Below are positions 50,016 to 56,884 of a DNA stretch of 64,000 nt, piece after piece (positions within the stretch are counted from its first letter, which is position 1; every line of letters begins with the position of its first letter). The notes beneath the pieces are model-generated. The model was given only the letters and a program-made list of their open reading frames with translations, did not search any database and was not told the DNA's origin. The stretch lies in NCBI GenBank assembly GCA_023460855.1, contig JAEWOS010000017.1, forward strand, positions 1 through 64,000, given 5' to 3'. A program made the position numbers and the translations under genes. Origin of the DNA: Bacteroidota bacterium (lineage in GTDB: Bacteria > Bacteroidota > Bacteroidia > Flavobacteriales > Weeksellaceae).

Positions 50016-52133
50016 ATGGGAAGAGATCTTAAATTTACCCGTAATATCGGAATTGCTGCACACATTGATGCAGGAAAGACCACTACTACAGAGAGAATTT
50101 TATTTTACACCGGTAAAACCCACAAAATCGGGGAGGTTCACGAAGGTGCTTCTACGATGGACTGGATGGAGCAGGAAGCAGAAAGAGGTATTACCATTAC
50201 TTCTGCTGCAACAACCTGTACGTGGAATTTCCCGACAGAACAGGGAGAGAACACACCGGAAACCAAAGGTTATCACTTCAACATCATTGATACACCGGGA
50301 CACGTTGACTTTACAGTAGAGGTAAACAGATCATTAAGAGTTCTTGACGGTCTTGTATTCCTTTTTTCTGCAGTTGACGGTGTTGAACCACAGTCTGAAA
50401 CCAACTGGAGACTTGCGGACAACTACAAAGTTGCACGTATGGGATTCGTGAACAAAATGGACAGACAGGGAGCTGACTTCCTGAACGTGGTAAACCAGGT
50501 GAAAGACATGTTGGGATCTAACGCTGTTCCAATCGTACTTCCGATCGGTGCTGAAGAAGATTTCAAAGGTGTTGTTGACCTGATCAAGAACAGAGCGATC
50601 ATCTGGGATGAAGCAGGACAGGGTGCTACTTTCACAGTAGTTCCGATTCCTGAAGACATGAAGGATGAAGTGCTGGAATACAGAGAGAAACTGGTTGAAG
50701 CTGTTGCTGACTATGACGATACGCTGATGGAAAAATTCTTCGAAGATCCGGATTCAATTACTGAAGACGAAATCAACGAAGCATTGAGAAAAGCGACAAT
50801 CGATCTTTCTATCATTCCGATGACCTGTGGTTCTTCATTCAAGAACAAAGGAGTTCAGTTCATGCTGGATGCGGTTTGTAAATATCTTCCGTCTCCGCTT
50901 GATAAAGATAACATCACCGGAACAGATCCTAATACAGATGCTGAAATTGAAAGAAAACCATCGGTTTCTGAACCTTTCTCAGCTTTGGCATTCAAAATTG
51001 CTACCGATCCTTTCGTAGGACGTCTGGCTTTCTTCAGAGCTTACTCCGGTAAACTGGATGCAGGTTCTTACGTACTGAATACAAGATCAGGAAACAAAGA
51101 AAGAATTTCCAGAATCTACCAGATGCACGCTAACAAGCAGAATCCTGTTGAAATGATTGAAGCAGGAGATATCGGTGCAGCTGTAGGATTTAAAGATATC
51201 AAGACCGGCGACACGCTTTCTGATGAAAAGCACCCGATCGTTCTTGAATCCATGATTTTCCCTGATCCGGTAATCGGTATCGCAGTTGAGCCTAAAACCA
51301 AAGCTGACCAGGATAAAATGGGTAATGCTCTGGCGAAACTTGCTGAAGAGGATCCAACGTTCCAGGTAAAAACTGACGAAGCTTCAGGACAAACCATCAT
51401 CTCAGGTATGGGTGAACTTCACCTCGACATTATTGTTGACCGTATGAGAAGAGAGTTCAAGGTGGAAGTAAACCAGGGACAGCCTCAGGTAGAATACAAG
51501 GAAGCACTTACAAATTTGGCAAGCCACAGAGAAGTTTACAAAAAACAGTCTGGTGGTCGTGGTAAATTTGCGGATATCGTATTCGAAATCGGTCCTGCGG
51601 ACGAAGGAAAACAGGGTCTTGAATTCGTTAACGAGATTAAAGGTGGTAACATTCCAAAAGAATTTATCCCTTCTGTAGAAAAAGGTTTCAAAGAATCTAT
51701 GAAAAACGGTCCACTGGCAGGTTTTGAAGTAGATGCAATGAAAGTAACCCTGAAAGACGGATCTTTCCACGCGGTTGACTCCGATCAGCTGTCTTTCGAA
51801 CTTGCTGCTAAAATGGGCTTCAAGGAATCCGGTAAAAAAGCGAAAGCTGTTATCATGGAACCGATTATGAAGCTGGAAGTGGTAACTCCGGAAGAATATA
51901 TGGGAGATATCGTAGGCGACCTTAACAGAAGAAGAGGAACCGTAAATGGTATGGACGACAGAAACAACGCTAAAGTAATTAAAGCTTTCGTTCCGCTTTC
52001 TGAAATGTTCGGATATGTAACTTCGCTTAGAACATTGTCTTCAGGTAGAGCTACTTCTTCGATGGAATTCGAAAAGTATGAAGCTGCTCCACAGAATATC
52101 GCTGACGACGTAATCGCTAAAGCTAAAGGATAA
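50016..52133 (+). CDS. fusA: elongation factor G
   Basis: 705 residues. The G domain has AHIDAGKTT (P-loop, residues 16-24), RGITITSAATT (switch), DTPGHVDFT and NKMD, all in order. Domain II and the EF-G C-terminal domains follow: SGMGELHLDIIVDRM and GDLNRRRGTVNGMD. EF-G catalyses translocation of tRNA and mRNA with GTP. It starts 6 bp after rpsG. The 114-bp gap to rpsJ holds AAGCTTTAAGC repeats. An insertion after the switch (NFPTEQGENTPETKG) is a normal Bacteroidota feature. Confidence 0.99.
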   Translation: MGRDLKFTRNIGIAAHIDAGKTTTTERILFYTGKTHKIGEVHEGASTMDWMEQEAERGITITSAATTCTWNFPTEQGENTPETKGYHFNIIDTPGHVDFTVEVNRSLRVLDGLVFLFSAVDGVEPQSETNWRLADNYKVARMGFVNKMDRQGADFLNVVNQVKDMLGSNAVPIVLPIGAEEDFKGVVDLIKNRAIIWDEAGQGATFTVVPIPEDMKDEVLEYREKLVEAVADYDDTLMEKFFEDPDSITEDEINEALRKATIDLSIIPMTCGSSFKNKGVQFMLDAVCKYLPSPLDKDNITGTDPNTDAEIERKPSVSEPFSALAFKIATDPFVGRLAFFRAYSGKLDAGSYVLNTRSGNKERISRIYQMHANKQNPVEMIEAGDIGAAVGFKDIKTGDTLSDEKHPIVLESMIFPDPVIGIAVEPKTKADQDKMGNALAKLAEEDPTFQVKTDEASGQTIISGMGELHLDIIVDRMRREFKVEVNQGQPQVEYKEALTNLASHREVYKKQSGGRGKFADIVFEIGPADEGKQGLEFVNEIKGGNIPKEFIPSVEKGFKESMKNGPLAGFEVDAMKVTLKDGSFHAVDSDQLSFELAAKMGFKESGKKAKAVIMEPIMKLEVVTPEEYMGDIVGDLNRRRGTVNGMDDRNNAKVIKAFVPLSEMFGYVTSLRTLSSGRATSSMEFEKYEAAPQNIADDVIAKAKG

Positions 52134-52141
52134 AAAGCTGA

Positions 52142-52166
52142 AAGCTTTAAGCGTTAAGCTTTAAGC
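52142..52166. repeat. direct repeat AAGCTTTAAGC x2 between fusA and rpsJ
   Basis: Two perfect copies of AAGCTTTAAGC at 52142-52152 and 52156-52166, in the 114-bp spacer. They are self-similar palindromes and may be an mRNA processing or regulatory site, or residual short repeats. Confidence 0.6.
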
Positions 52167-52221
52167 AAAAGCATTTTGTAAAATTTTTATAAACGCAGCA
52201 GACAACAGCATAAAGCATATT

Positions 52222-52231
52222 GCCTCCTGCC
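52222..52231 (+). repeat. left arm of an inverted repeat flanking rpsJ
   Basis: GCCTCCTGCC, exact reverse complement of GGCAGGAGGC at 52560-52569 just after rpsJ. Both arms are followed or preceded by short TTTAGGC/GCCTAAA stretches. Confidence 0.55.
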
Positions 52232-52247
52232 TAAAGCATAAAATAAA

Positions 52248-52553
52248 ATGTCACAAAGAATCAGAATAAAACTTAAGTCTTACGATTACAATCTGGTAGA
52301 TAAATCTGCTGAGAAAATCGTAAAAACGGTAAAGTCTACCGGTGCTGTAGTAAACGGCCCGATTCCTTTGCCTACGAACAAAAGAATCTTTACGGTTCTT
52401 CGTTCGCCGCACGTAAACAAGAAGGCAAGAGAGCAGTTCCAGCTTTCAGCTCACAAGAGGCTGATGGACATCTACTCTTCATCCTCTAAAACTGTTGATG
52501 CTCTGATGAAGCTTGAGCTTCCTTCAGGAGTTGACGTAGAAATTAAAGTGTGA
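52248..52553 (+). CDS. rpsJ: 30S ribosomal protein S10
   Basis: 101 residues. SQRIRIKLKSYDYNLVDKSA and GPIPLPTNKRIFTVLRSPHVNKKAREQF are the S10 signature, and the end LELPSGVDVEIKV is usual. S10 sits in the head of the 30S subunit and joins NusB in transcription antitermination. It follows fusA by 114 bp. In many bacteria rplC comes next; here no other ribosomal gene follows, only repeats and accessory genes. The last 27 bp of its coding end are repeated at 55954-55980. Confidence 0.98.
   Translation: MSQRIRIKLKSYDYNLVDKSAEKIVKTVKSTGAVVNGPIPLPTNKRIFTVLRSPHVNKKAREQFQLSAHKRLMDIYSSSSKTVDALMKLELPSGVDVEIKV
52519..52545 (+). repeat. rpsJ 3' end repeat, original copy
   Basis: These 27 bp within the end of rpsJ (starting TTCCTTCAGG and ending GTAGAAATTA) reappear with one mismatch at 55954-55980. 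Confidence 0.85.
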
Positions 52554-52559
52554 TGAAAA

Positions 52560-52569
52560 GGCAGGAGGC
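52560..52569 (-). repeat. right arm of the inverted repeat flanking rpsJ
   Basis: GGCAGGAGGC, followed by TGTAAGCTTTAGGCTTTAGG, a series of TTTAGGC-like units. Pairs with 52222-52231. Confidence 0.55.
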
Positions 52570-52615
52570 TGTAAGCTTTAGGCTTTAGGCTTTGCTGAAT
52601 CAAACTTATAATAGC

Positions 52616-52647
52616 AAATCCGTTCTCTAAATAGGGCGGATTTTTTG
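52616..52647 (+). terminator. terminator after rpsJ (family copy 1)
   Basis: AAATCCG pairs with CGGATTT around CTCTAAATAGGG, followed by T6. One of several copies in the accessory region with the plan CCG-TTCTC-N4-GAGGG-CGGATTTTTT. Confidence 0.75.
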
Positions 52648-52650
52648 TCT

Positions 52651-52745
52651 TATTCAATGATATTGAATTTCTTTATGGTCCGTAGGAATGCGATTTATCG
52701 CATTCTGCCACATAGAATCGTGTGTATATCAGCTTCATAATGAAT
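52651..52745. repeat. palindromic interspersed repeat, copy 1
   Basis: Around the perfect 20-bp palindrome GAATGCGATTTATCGCATTC (52686-52705) with 8-bp arms and a TTTA loop. Left flank holds TATTGAATTTCTTTATGGTC; right flank holds AGAATCGTGTGTAT. Near-identical copies are at 55028-55113 and 55150-55225. Confidence 0.85.
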
Positions 52746-52821
52746 CCTTCCTTGTAAGAGGGCGGATTTTTGTTTGGAACCATTCTAAATTATTGTGATC
52801 TTTGTATTTGTTGTATAAAAA

Positions 52822-52867
52822 TTTGCATAGTTTTAGTTTTAGTTTTATGCCATTAACAAATTAAAAC
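52822..52867 (+). promoter_or_regulatory. shared leader element, copy L1
   Basis: TTTGCATAG, then TTTTAG x2 and TTTTA, then a short CCATTAAC box, and TTAAAAC; the gene at 52875 follows. The same plan is seen upstream of the genes at 54163, 61091 and 62800. TTTGCA may be the -7 box. Confidence 0.65.
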
Positions 52868-52874
52868 TTTTTAT

Positions 52875-53159
52875 ATGAAAAAAATGTTATTGATGGCAGC
52901 ATTAAGTGTTGTTGGGGTTGTAAATGCAAAAGCAATTGAAATTGTTTCGGCGGAGAAAAGTTCAGTCTCCAATGAACAGAATCACACATCTTTCTTACTA
53001 AAAGATTATGATTGGGTAACCGTTACGACTGGTTGCGGAAAAGTATTCTATTTGGATAATAATATGTATGGTGATTGTTACGAATGTCTCCAGGAAGATG
53101 CTAGACAATTTACTGACGCACAATGTGGGGAGGGATATGGTTTTGAACTTCCATTTTAA
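52875..53159 (+). CDS. small secreted cysteine-containing protein
   Basis: 94 residues. The N-terminus MKKMLLMAALSVVGVVNAKA is a signal peptide cut after about residue 18-20. The mature peptide is acidic and aromatic, and has four Cys (TGCGKVF, GDCYECLQ, AQCGEGYG), enough for two disulfides. No family is recognised. A leader element (L1) precedes it by 7 bp, and the GLPGLI-family gene follows after 9 bp. It could be a secreted factor, an inhibitor or a toxin-like peptide; no evidence picks one. Confidence 0.7.
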   Translation: MKKMLLMAALSVVGVVNAKAIEIVSAEKSSVSNEQNHTSFLLKDYDWVTVTTGCGKVFYLDNNMYGDCYECLQEDARQFTDAQCGEGYGFELPF

Positions 53160-53168
53160 TATGAGTTG

Positions 53169-53999
53169 ATGATTAGAATACTATTATTATTTATCATATT
53201 TCAATTTAGTAATGTCTATTCGCAAACCTTTACGACAGAAAGACGTTATCCCACCAATAAATTTAGTAGTCAAATTAAGGGTGTATCAGACTTGATTGTT
53301 CTTTATGATGTTACCATTTCTGATGGCAAAAATAAGAAGAGTACGGCTCAGACACTTTTGCAGTCAGGTGAAAGATTCTCCAAATTTATTGATATAAACA
53401 CAATAAAAAGAGATTCACTATTACAAGAACATAGTAATTTAGAGACAGTCGGGGCAAAAGAACTTAACGATTTAAGCAAATATAATGTCATTTATAAAAA
53501 GAATTTGCTGAAGGACTTCCAGTCAGAAACAGTCTATGTTCAGGAAAGGATCTCTAAAAATGTTTATCAGTATCAGGAATCCATTCCAAAGTTAGATTGG
53601 AAACTCACCAATGATAAAATGATTTTGTTGGGATATAAATGCAAGTCTGCTAAACTTAGTTTTAGAGGAAGGAATTATGTGGCATGGTACACAGATGAAA
53701 TTCCTAAAAGTGATGGACCTTATATTTTTAGTGGTTTACCAGGACTAATTCTTAAGATCAGCGATACAGAGGGGATTTATGAATTTACAGCAGTAGGAAT
53801 TGAGAAAAAGAAAATGGACATCTATTTCAGAAATGAAAAAACCATTCATCATATTAGCAGAGATGATTTCAGAAAAATACAAAGAAATTATTTCGAAAAC
53901 CCATCGCTGTTTATGCTTAGTAAAGCATACGATGAAACAGGTAAAGAGATTTCTCCTCGATCTGTAATCAGACATTATTCTCCGTTGGAATTAGAATAA
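53169..53999 (+). CDS. GLPGLI family secreted protein
   Basis: 276 residues from ATG 53169 (TTG three bases earlier is a less likely start). A signal peptide (MIRILLLFIIFQFSNVYSQ) is followed by a Lys-rich domain. The family motif GLPGLI lies in FSGLPGLILKISD near residue 190, preceded by RGRNYVAWYTDEIP, the usual upstream segment. GLPGLI proteins occur as Bacteroidota-specific families of unknown role, thought to act at the cell surface or periplasm. It is 9 bp downstream of the small secreted protein gene and is followed by a terminator (54006-54034). Confidence 0.85.
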   Translation: MIRILLLFIIFQFSNVYSQTFTTERRYPTNKFSSQIKGVSDLIVLYDVTISDGKNKKSTAQTLLQSGERFSKFIDINTIKRDSLLQEHSNLETVGAKELNDLSKYNVIYKKNLLKDFQSETVYVQERISKNVYQYQESIPKLDWKLTNDKMILLGYKCKSAKLSFRGRNYVAWYTDEIPKSDGPYIFSGLPGLILKISDTEGIYEFTAVGIEKKKMDIYFRNEKTIHHISRDDFRKIQRNYFENPSLFMLSKAYDETGKEISPRSVIRHYSPLELE

Positions 54000-54005
54000 A
54001 AATTT

Positions 54006-54034
54006 TCCGTTCTCGAAAGAGGGCGGATTTTTTG
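54006..54034 (+). terminator. terminator after the GLPGLI gene (family copy 2)
   Basis: CCG-TT-CTC-GAAA-GAG-GG-CGG followed by T6. Both inner (CTC/GAG) and outer (CCG/CGG) arms pair. Confidence 0.85.
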
Positions 54035-54108
54035 TGATAATTCAAAATAGTAAATTTTAAAACAAATGTTTGTTTGTATGTTAAAATTTGATTTTTTTTG
54101 ATCAAAAA

Positions 54109-54154
54109 TTTGCATAGTTTTAGTTTTAGTTTTATACCACTAACAACTTAAAAC
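54109..54154 (+). promoter_or_regulatory. shared leader element, copy L2
   Basis: TTTGCATAG, TTTTAG x2, TTTTA, then ACCACTAAC and TTAAAAC; nearly the same as L1. The gene starts at 54163. Confidence 0.65.
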
Positions 54155-54162
54155 AACTTCTT

Positions 54163-54549
54163 ATGAAAACTTTATTTTCCAGAGCAGTTATTCTACTGGG
54201 ATTTTCACTGGTGATGGCTTCATGTGATAGAGATTCAACACAATTCGTTAATGAAGACAAAACTTTAACGGGAATTGCAAATTATTCAGCCAAAAGTGCT
54301 CCGGAATTTTTAACGTTCAACACGAGCCCTCTTGAGTATTCAGAATTAACTACTCTAAGTTCACATCTCTATCAGAATTATAATAAAGAGAATTTGGGCA
54401 ACGTCGTTAATGATACGACTTTTCTTAGTTTAGTATCACCTTTAGTTACTAAAGGACGTGCTATACATAAAGAAATAATGGTACAAATTGAAAACACTGA
54501 AGAATGGAAGACTTTACCAGATGAAGATAAAAGTGTGATAAAAATTTAA
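54163..54549 (+). CDS. hypothetical lipoprotein, apparently frameshifted
   Basis: 128 residues as annotated, with lipoprotein signal MKTLFSRAVILLGFSLVMASC, Cys21 lipidated. The open frame ends at 54549. One inserted A in the run AAAAA at 54540-54544 would give ...DKSVIKNLSDDSYAALALLY and a stop at 54614, a more protein-like ending than the present one. So this copy may be a one-base frameshift, real or from sequencing. A leader element (L2) precedes it. Function unknown; secreted or envelope-bound. Confidence 0.65.
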   Translation: MKTLFSRAVILLGFSLVMASCDRDSTQFVNEDKTLTGIANYSAKSAPEFLTFNTSPLEYSELTTLSSHLYQNYNKENLGNVVNDTTFLSLVSPLVTKGRAIHKEIMVQIENTEEWKTLPDEDKSVIKI

Positions 54550-54625
54550 GCGATGATTCATATGCAGCGCTAGCACTTTTATATAGTTTTGGTTCTGACG
54601 TCGATATGGACTAGTGCGTAATACA

Positions 54626-54904
54626 ATGGAGAAAAACTTTGAAAATAAGATAAACGAAATTAATTTTATTTCTAGTTTTTTAACTGTGATTTGCTACATT
54701 CTATTTGTTTTTGCACATCGCACAGATAACTATTTTGTTATTATTACATTTATTATTTTGTCCTTTTTGAATATCTTTTTTGTCTTAATGGGAGCAATAA
54801 AAACATTAAAGCACAGAAATCTAAGTATTTTCAAAAAATCACTAACTAGTATAATCATCAGAAGTATTCTTACTGTGACAATGCTTATATTAATATTACT
54901 GTAA
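54626..54904 (+). CDS. small membrane protein
   Basis: 92 residues from ATG 54626 (a GTG 12 bp upstream also keeps the frame). Helices at about residues 12-29, 35-55 and 74-90, with basic loops. No known family. It begins 12 bp after the stop that would end the repaired reading of the lipoprotein gene at 54163, so it is probably part of the same cassette. Might be an immunity or anchoring protein for a secreted partner, but that is a guess. Confidence 0.55.
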   Translation: MEKNFENKINEINFISSFLTVICYILFVFAHRTDNYFVIITFIILSFLNIFFVLMGAIKTLKHRNLSIFKKSLTSIIIRSILTVTMLILILL

Positions 54905-54990
54905 TATTATCCAAACTGTTACAGAAAAAACTTCTTCTAAATACAATAAGAGAAGTTTGCCAATAGCTATTAGCTAGAAGCATTTACATA

Positions 54991-55018
54991 ATCCGTTCTC
55001 GTAAGAGCGGATTTTTTT
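54991..55018 (+). terminator. terminator after the small membrane protein gene (family copy 3)
   Basis: ATCCG-TT-CTC-GTAA-GAG-CGGAT followed by T7. Confidence 0.85.
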
Positions 55019-55027
55019 GTTTTTAGA

Positions 55028-55113
55028 TCACGTCGAATTTCTCTATAGTCCGTAGGAATGCGATTTATCGCATTCTACCGGATAGAATCGTGTGTATGTC
55101 CACTTCATAATGA
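55028..55113. repeat. palindromic interspersed repeat, copy 2
   Basis: Same unit as copy 1, with the palindrome GAATGCGATTTATCGCATTC at 55056-55075. Flanks diverge somewhat more than in copy 3. Confidence 0.85.
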
Positions 55114-55142
55114 ATCCGTTCTCTAAAGAGGGCGGATTTTTT
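55114..55142 (+). terminator. terminator between repeat copies 2 and 3 (family copy 4)
   Basis: ATCCG-TT-CTC-TAAA-GAG-GG-CGGAT followed by T5. It stands between repeat units, not directly after a gene, so it was probably moved together with the repeat. Confidence 0.75.
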
Positions 55143-55149
55143 GTCTTAT

Positions 55150-55225
55150 TCAATGATATTGAATTTCTTTATGGTCCGTAGGAATGCGATTTATCGCATT
55201 CTACGAGATAGAATCGTGTGTATGT
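55150..55225. repeat. palindromic interspersed repeat, copy 3
   Basis: Palindrome at 55182-55201. Together with the preceding terminator (55114 on) it matches the stretch 52618-52728 after rpsJ over about 110 bp with only a few differences, so it is a recent copy of that block. Confidence 0.85.
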
Positions 55226-55304
55226 ATAAAAACTTTTGAATATATTTAGAAAAGCTTTTAAAGTTTTAGTTGTGTACCATGAACCTTATAATTAGGGTCA
55301 TTAA

Positions 55305-55379
55305 TTACGGGAATCCGGAGTGCTCATTGGCGCGGTAAGAACTGCTTCTTTAGGAGGAATTGCGATAAGCGCTACTTAA
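55305..55379 (+). pseudogene. remnant of a small peptide gene
   Basis: This frame reads LRESGVLIGAVRTASLGGIA and then ISAT before TAA, but has no start codon (a stop at 55302-55304 precedes it). A start ATG at 55279, just after a decayed leader, opens another frame that stops at 55338. Together they look like a small peptide gene broken by a frameshift. The Gly- and Ala-rich hydrophobic ending is like those of some secreted peptides, but this is speculative. Confidence 0.35.
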
Positions 55380-55390
55380 TTAAATTTATT

Positions 55391-55933
55391 ATGAAATACT
55401 TGCTGTTTTTTATCTTTTTGTGTTCATGCGGTTTGTATAATGGACAAACTATCACGATTTATAGTTTGGATGAAAATAAAAAATCTGAGGTTTTGTTATC
55501 TGACAGTACCAAGATTGCTGTCTGGTTTGATTACCACACTTTTGATATCACTGGTAAGGAATTCAAATTTAAGGACAGAGAAATTTTTGGACAAACAAAA
55601 ATCGGGGATTATGGGATTGATGAACTTAAATTGAAAGATAATACTAAACTAAAATATAAATTCAAAAGGAAAGAAAACAAAGTTCTTGCTTTAAATGAAG
55701 ACAAAAACATTGCATTTGAAGCAAATTTGATATTTAACAAGAATAACAACAACTTATTGGAACGATTTGAAGTATTGCGGAACAGTTCAAACAGTTCATT
55801 GGTGGAATCGTGGATTACTCTTGCAACACTGAATAAACTATATGGTTCACAAAAAAAAGCCGCTCTAAGAATGATGTTGGAGTCAGTAGTTTTTGTGGGA
55901 ACTGCTGGCGTGGTTCAGGGCGTTTCTAAATAA
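55391..55933 (+). CDS. hypothetical secreted protein
   Basis: 180 residues with signal MKYLLFFIFLCSCGLYNG; the cysteines at 11 and 13 might make it a lipoprotein. The body is Lys-rich with beta pattern (EVLLSDSTKIAVWFDYHTF, IGDYGIDELKLKDNTKLKYK). The C-terminal part has a hydrophobic stretch VVFVGTAGVVQGV. No family is known. It is separated from the previous gene by 486 bp of repeats and is the last gene before the second copy of the rpsJ end. Confidence 0.65.
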   Translation: MKYLLFFIFLCSCGLYNGQTITIYSLDENKKSEVLLSDSTKIAVWFDYHTFDITGKEFKFKDREIFGQTKIGDYGIDELKLKDNTKLKYKFKRKENKVLALNEDKNIAFEANLIFNKNNNNLLERFEVLRNSSNSSLVESWITLATLNKLYGSQKKAALRMMLESVVFVGTAGVVQGVSK

Positions 55934-55953
55934 GTTTTGAAGCTACCTGTAAT

Positions 55954-55980
55954 TTCCTTCAGGTGTTGACGTAGAAATTA
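55954..55980 (+). repeat. copy of the rpsJ 3' end
   Basis: 27 bp identical to 52519-52545 except for one base (AGG-A-G versus AGG-T-G). Not within a gene. Confidence 0.85.
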
Positions 55981-56004
55981 GTAAATAAATAAATTGTACA
56001 GAAA

Positions 56005-56241
56005 ATGGGAAAAGAATTTAAAGTACTCAGATTATTTTTATTGATGACATTTGCTGTTGCTTATTGTCATTTTGCGACAGAAGTTATTTTTAATGAAGAA
56101 CTTAGGTTGATTGATGCAGAATTTATTAAAAGAGAATATTTTCAGTCGCTTTTTGTTGGCTTTTGTGCCTCTGCTTTTGGTGTTTTAGGATATTTTCTGT
56201 TCTTAGATAAAAAAAGAAGTAAAACTGATCCTGATATTTAA
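56005..56241 (+). CDS. small two-helix membrane protein
   Basis: 78 residues. Membrane helices at about residues 9-27 and 48-67, ending in basic LDKKRSKTDPDI. No known family. It begins 24 bp after the duplicated rpsJ end. No promoter motif or leader is seen, so it might be read from upstream. Low codon bias like the neighbours. Existence as a real gene is moderate. Confidence 0.5.
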   Translation: MGKEFKVLRLFLLMTFAVAYCHFATEVIFNEELRLIDAEFIKREYFQSLFVGFCASAFGVLGYFLFLDKKRSKTDPDI

Positions 56242-56323
56242 TTGAGCGTACGCGCGCAATTTGAATTCATCAATGGAAATATTTCTGCCTAAAGATTTTG
56301 GGAAACGTCGTAAGGCTCTCCAT

Positions 56324-56350
56324 CCATTCCCGCAAGAGAACGGTTTTTTT
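56324..56350 (+). terminator. terminator-like hairpin upstream of the 56424 gene
   Basis: CCATTC pairs with GAACGG (one mismatch) around CCGCAAGA, followed by T7. It resembles the CCG-TTCTC family. Confidence 0.5.
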
Positions 56351-56423
56351 GTTTTTCAAACATAGGCTGTATTCCGCAGTATTTATTAACTTTAATTTTC
56401 TAAATTCAAAACCTTTCATCATC

Positions 56424-56873
56424 ATGAAGAATTTACTGTTTGTTCTCGCCTTCCTTGCCGGATTTCAGATTTCTGCGCAGGTAAAAGTGGCTTCTGTCGA
56501 TGCAAACGGGAAGATAACCGTTAATGAAAATTTTCAGCAGGTGAAAGAACATTTTAATAAAATACTCCGGATCAATAATGAGAATGTCGTTCTCCAGAAT
56601 ATAATTATTAAGTCAGACAGAATCGATGCGAAAGAAGACGATCATTTCTATGCATACGGAAGCAATAAAGAAAATTCAGTGAAAATTGCGCATGCGCTTA
56701 CATTCGATAACGGGTCACTTTTATTTGATAAAACATACAACCGCGCAACTACCATCTGTTCAGGATGCAGCACCGGCTGTCATCCGAAACTGGGCGAAGA
56801 CGGAATTTTCCTTTGTACAAGCTGCACCGATCAATCGGAATGTACCAAATCCTCGACCGTAACCTCACCGTGA
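56424..56873 (+). CDS. secreted Cys-rich protein of unknown function
   Basis: 149 residues from ATG 56424; the frame is open 126 bp upstream, but MKNLLFVLAFLAGFQISAQ is a normal signal peptide. The mature part has KVASVDANGKITVNENFQ, then a mixed domain, and a C-terminal cysteine cluster (TICSGCSTGCHPK, FLCTSCTDQSECTK) with seven Cys, possibly a metal- or disulfide-bound knot. No family known. A TM gene follows 11 bp downstream and may be its partner. Confidence 0.7.
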   Translation: MKNLLFVLAFLAGFQISAQVKVASVDANGKITVNENFQQVKEHFNKILRINNENVVLQNIIIKSDRIDAKEDDHFYAYGSNKENSVKIAHALTFDNGSLLFDKTYNRATTICSGCSTGCHPKLGEDGIFLCTSCTDQSECTKSSTVTSP

Positions 56874-56884
56874 TTGAAAAAACC

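Larger units (their letters stand above)
52554..52874. other. gene-free stretch after rpsJ: repeats and leader of the next gene
   Basis: It holds, in order: the right arm of an inverted repeat (52560-52569), TTTAGGC repeats, a terminator (52616-52647), a palindromic repeat unit (52651-52745) with a second, decayed terminator (52743-52771), and the leader element (52822-52867) of the gene at 52875. No coding sequence is seen. Confidence 0.7.
54905..55390. other. gene-free stretch with repeats and gene remnant
   Basis: It holds two terminators (54991-55018, 55114-55142), palindromic repeats copies 2 and 3, a decayed leader element near 55261-55287, and a short remnant reading frame (55305-55379) before the gene at 55391. 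Nothing else coding is seen. Confidence 0.65.

Noticed and set aside
51402..51770. Minus-strand frame of 122 codons inside fusA
   Set aside because: Fully antisense to conserved fusA sequence.
52651..55225. CRISPR-like array from the three palindromic repeats
   Set aside because: Copies are not evenly spaced, spacers differ greatly in length and include genes, and no cas genes are seen.
52519..55980. Integrative element with tRNA attachment site
   Set aside because: No tRNA gene and no integrase found in the window; only the rpsJ-end repeat supports insertion.
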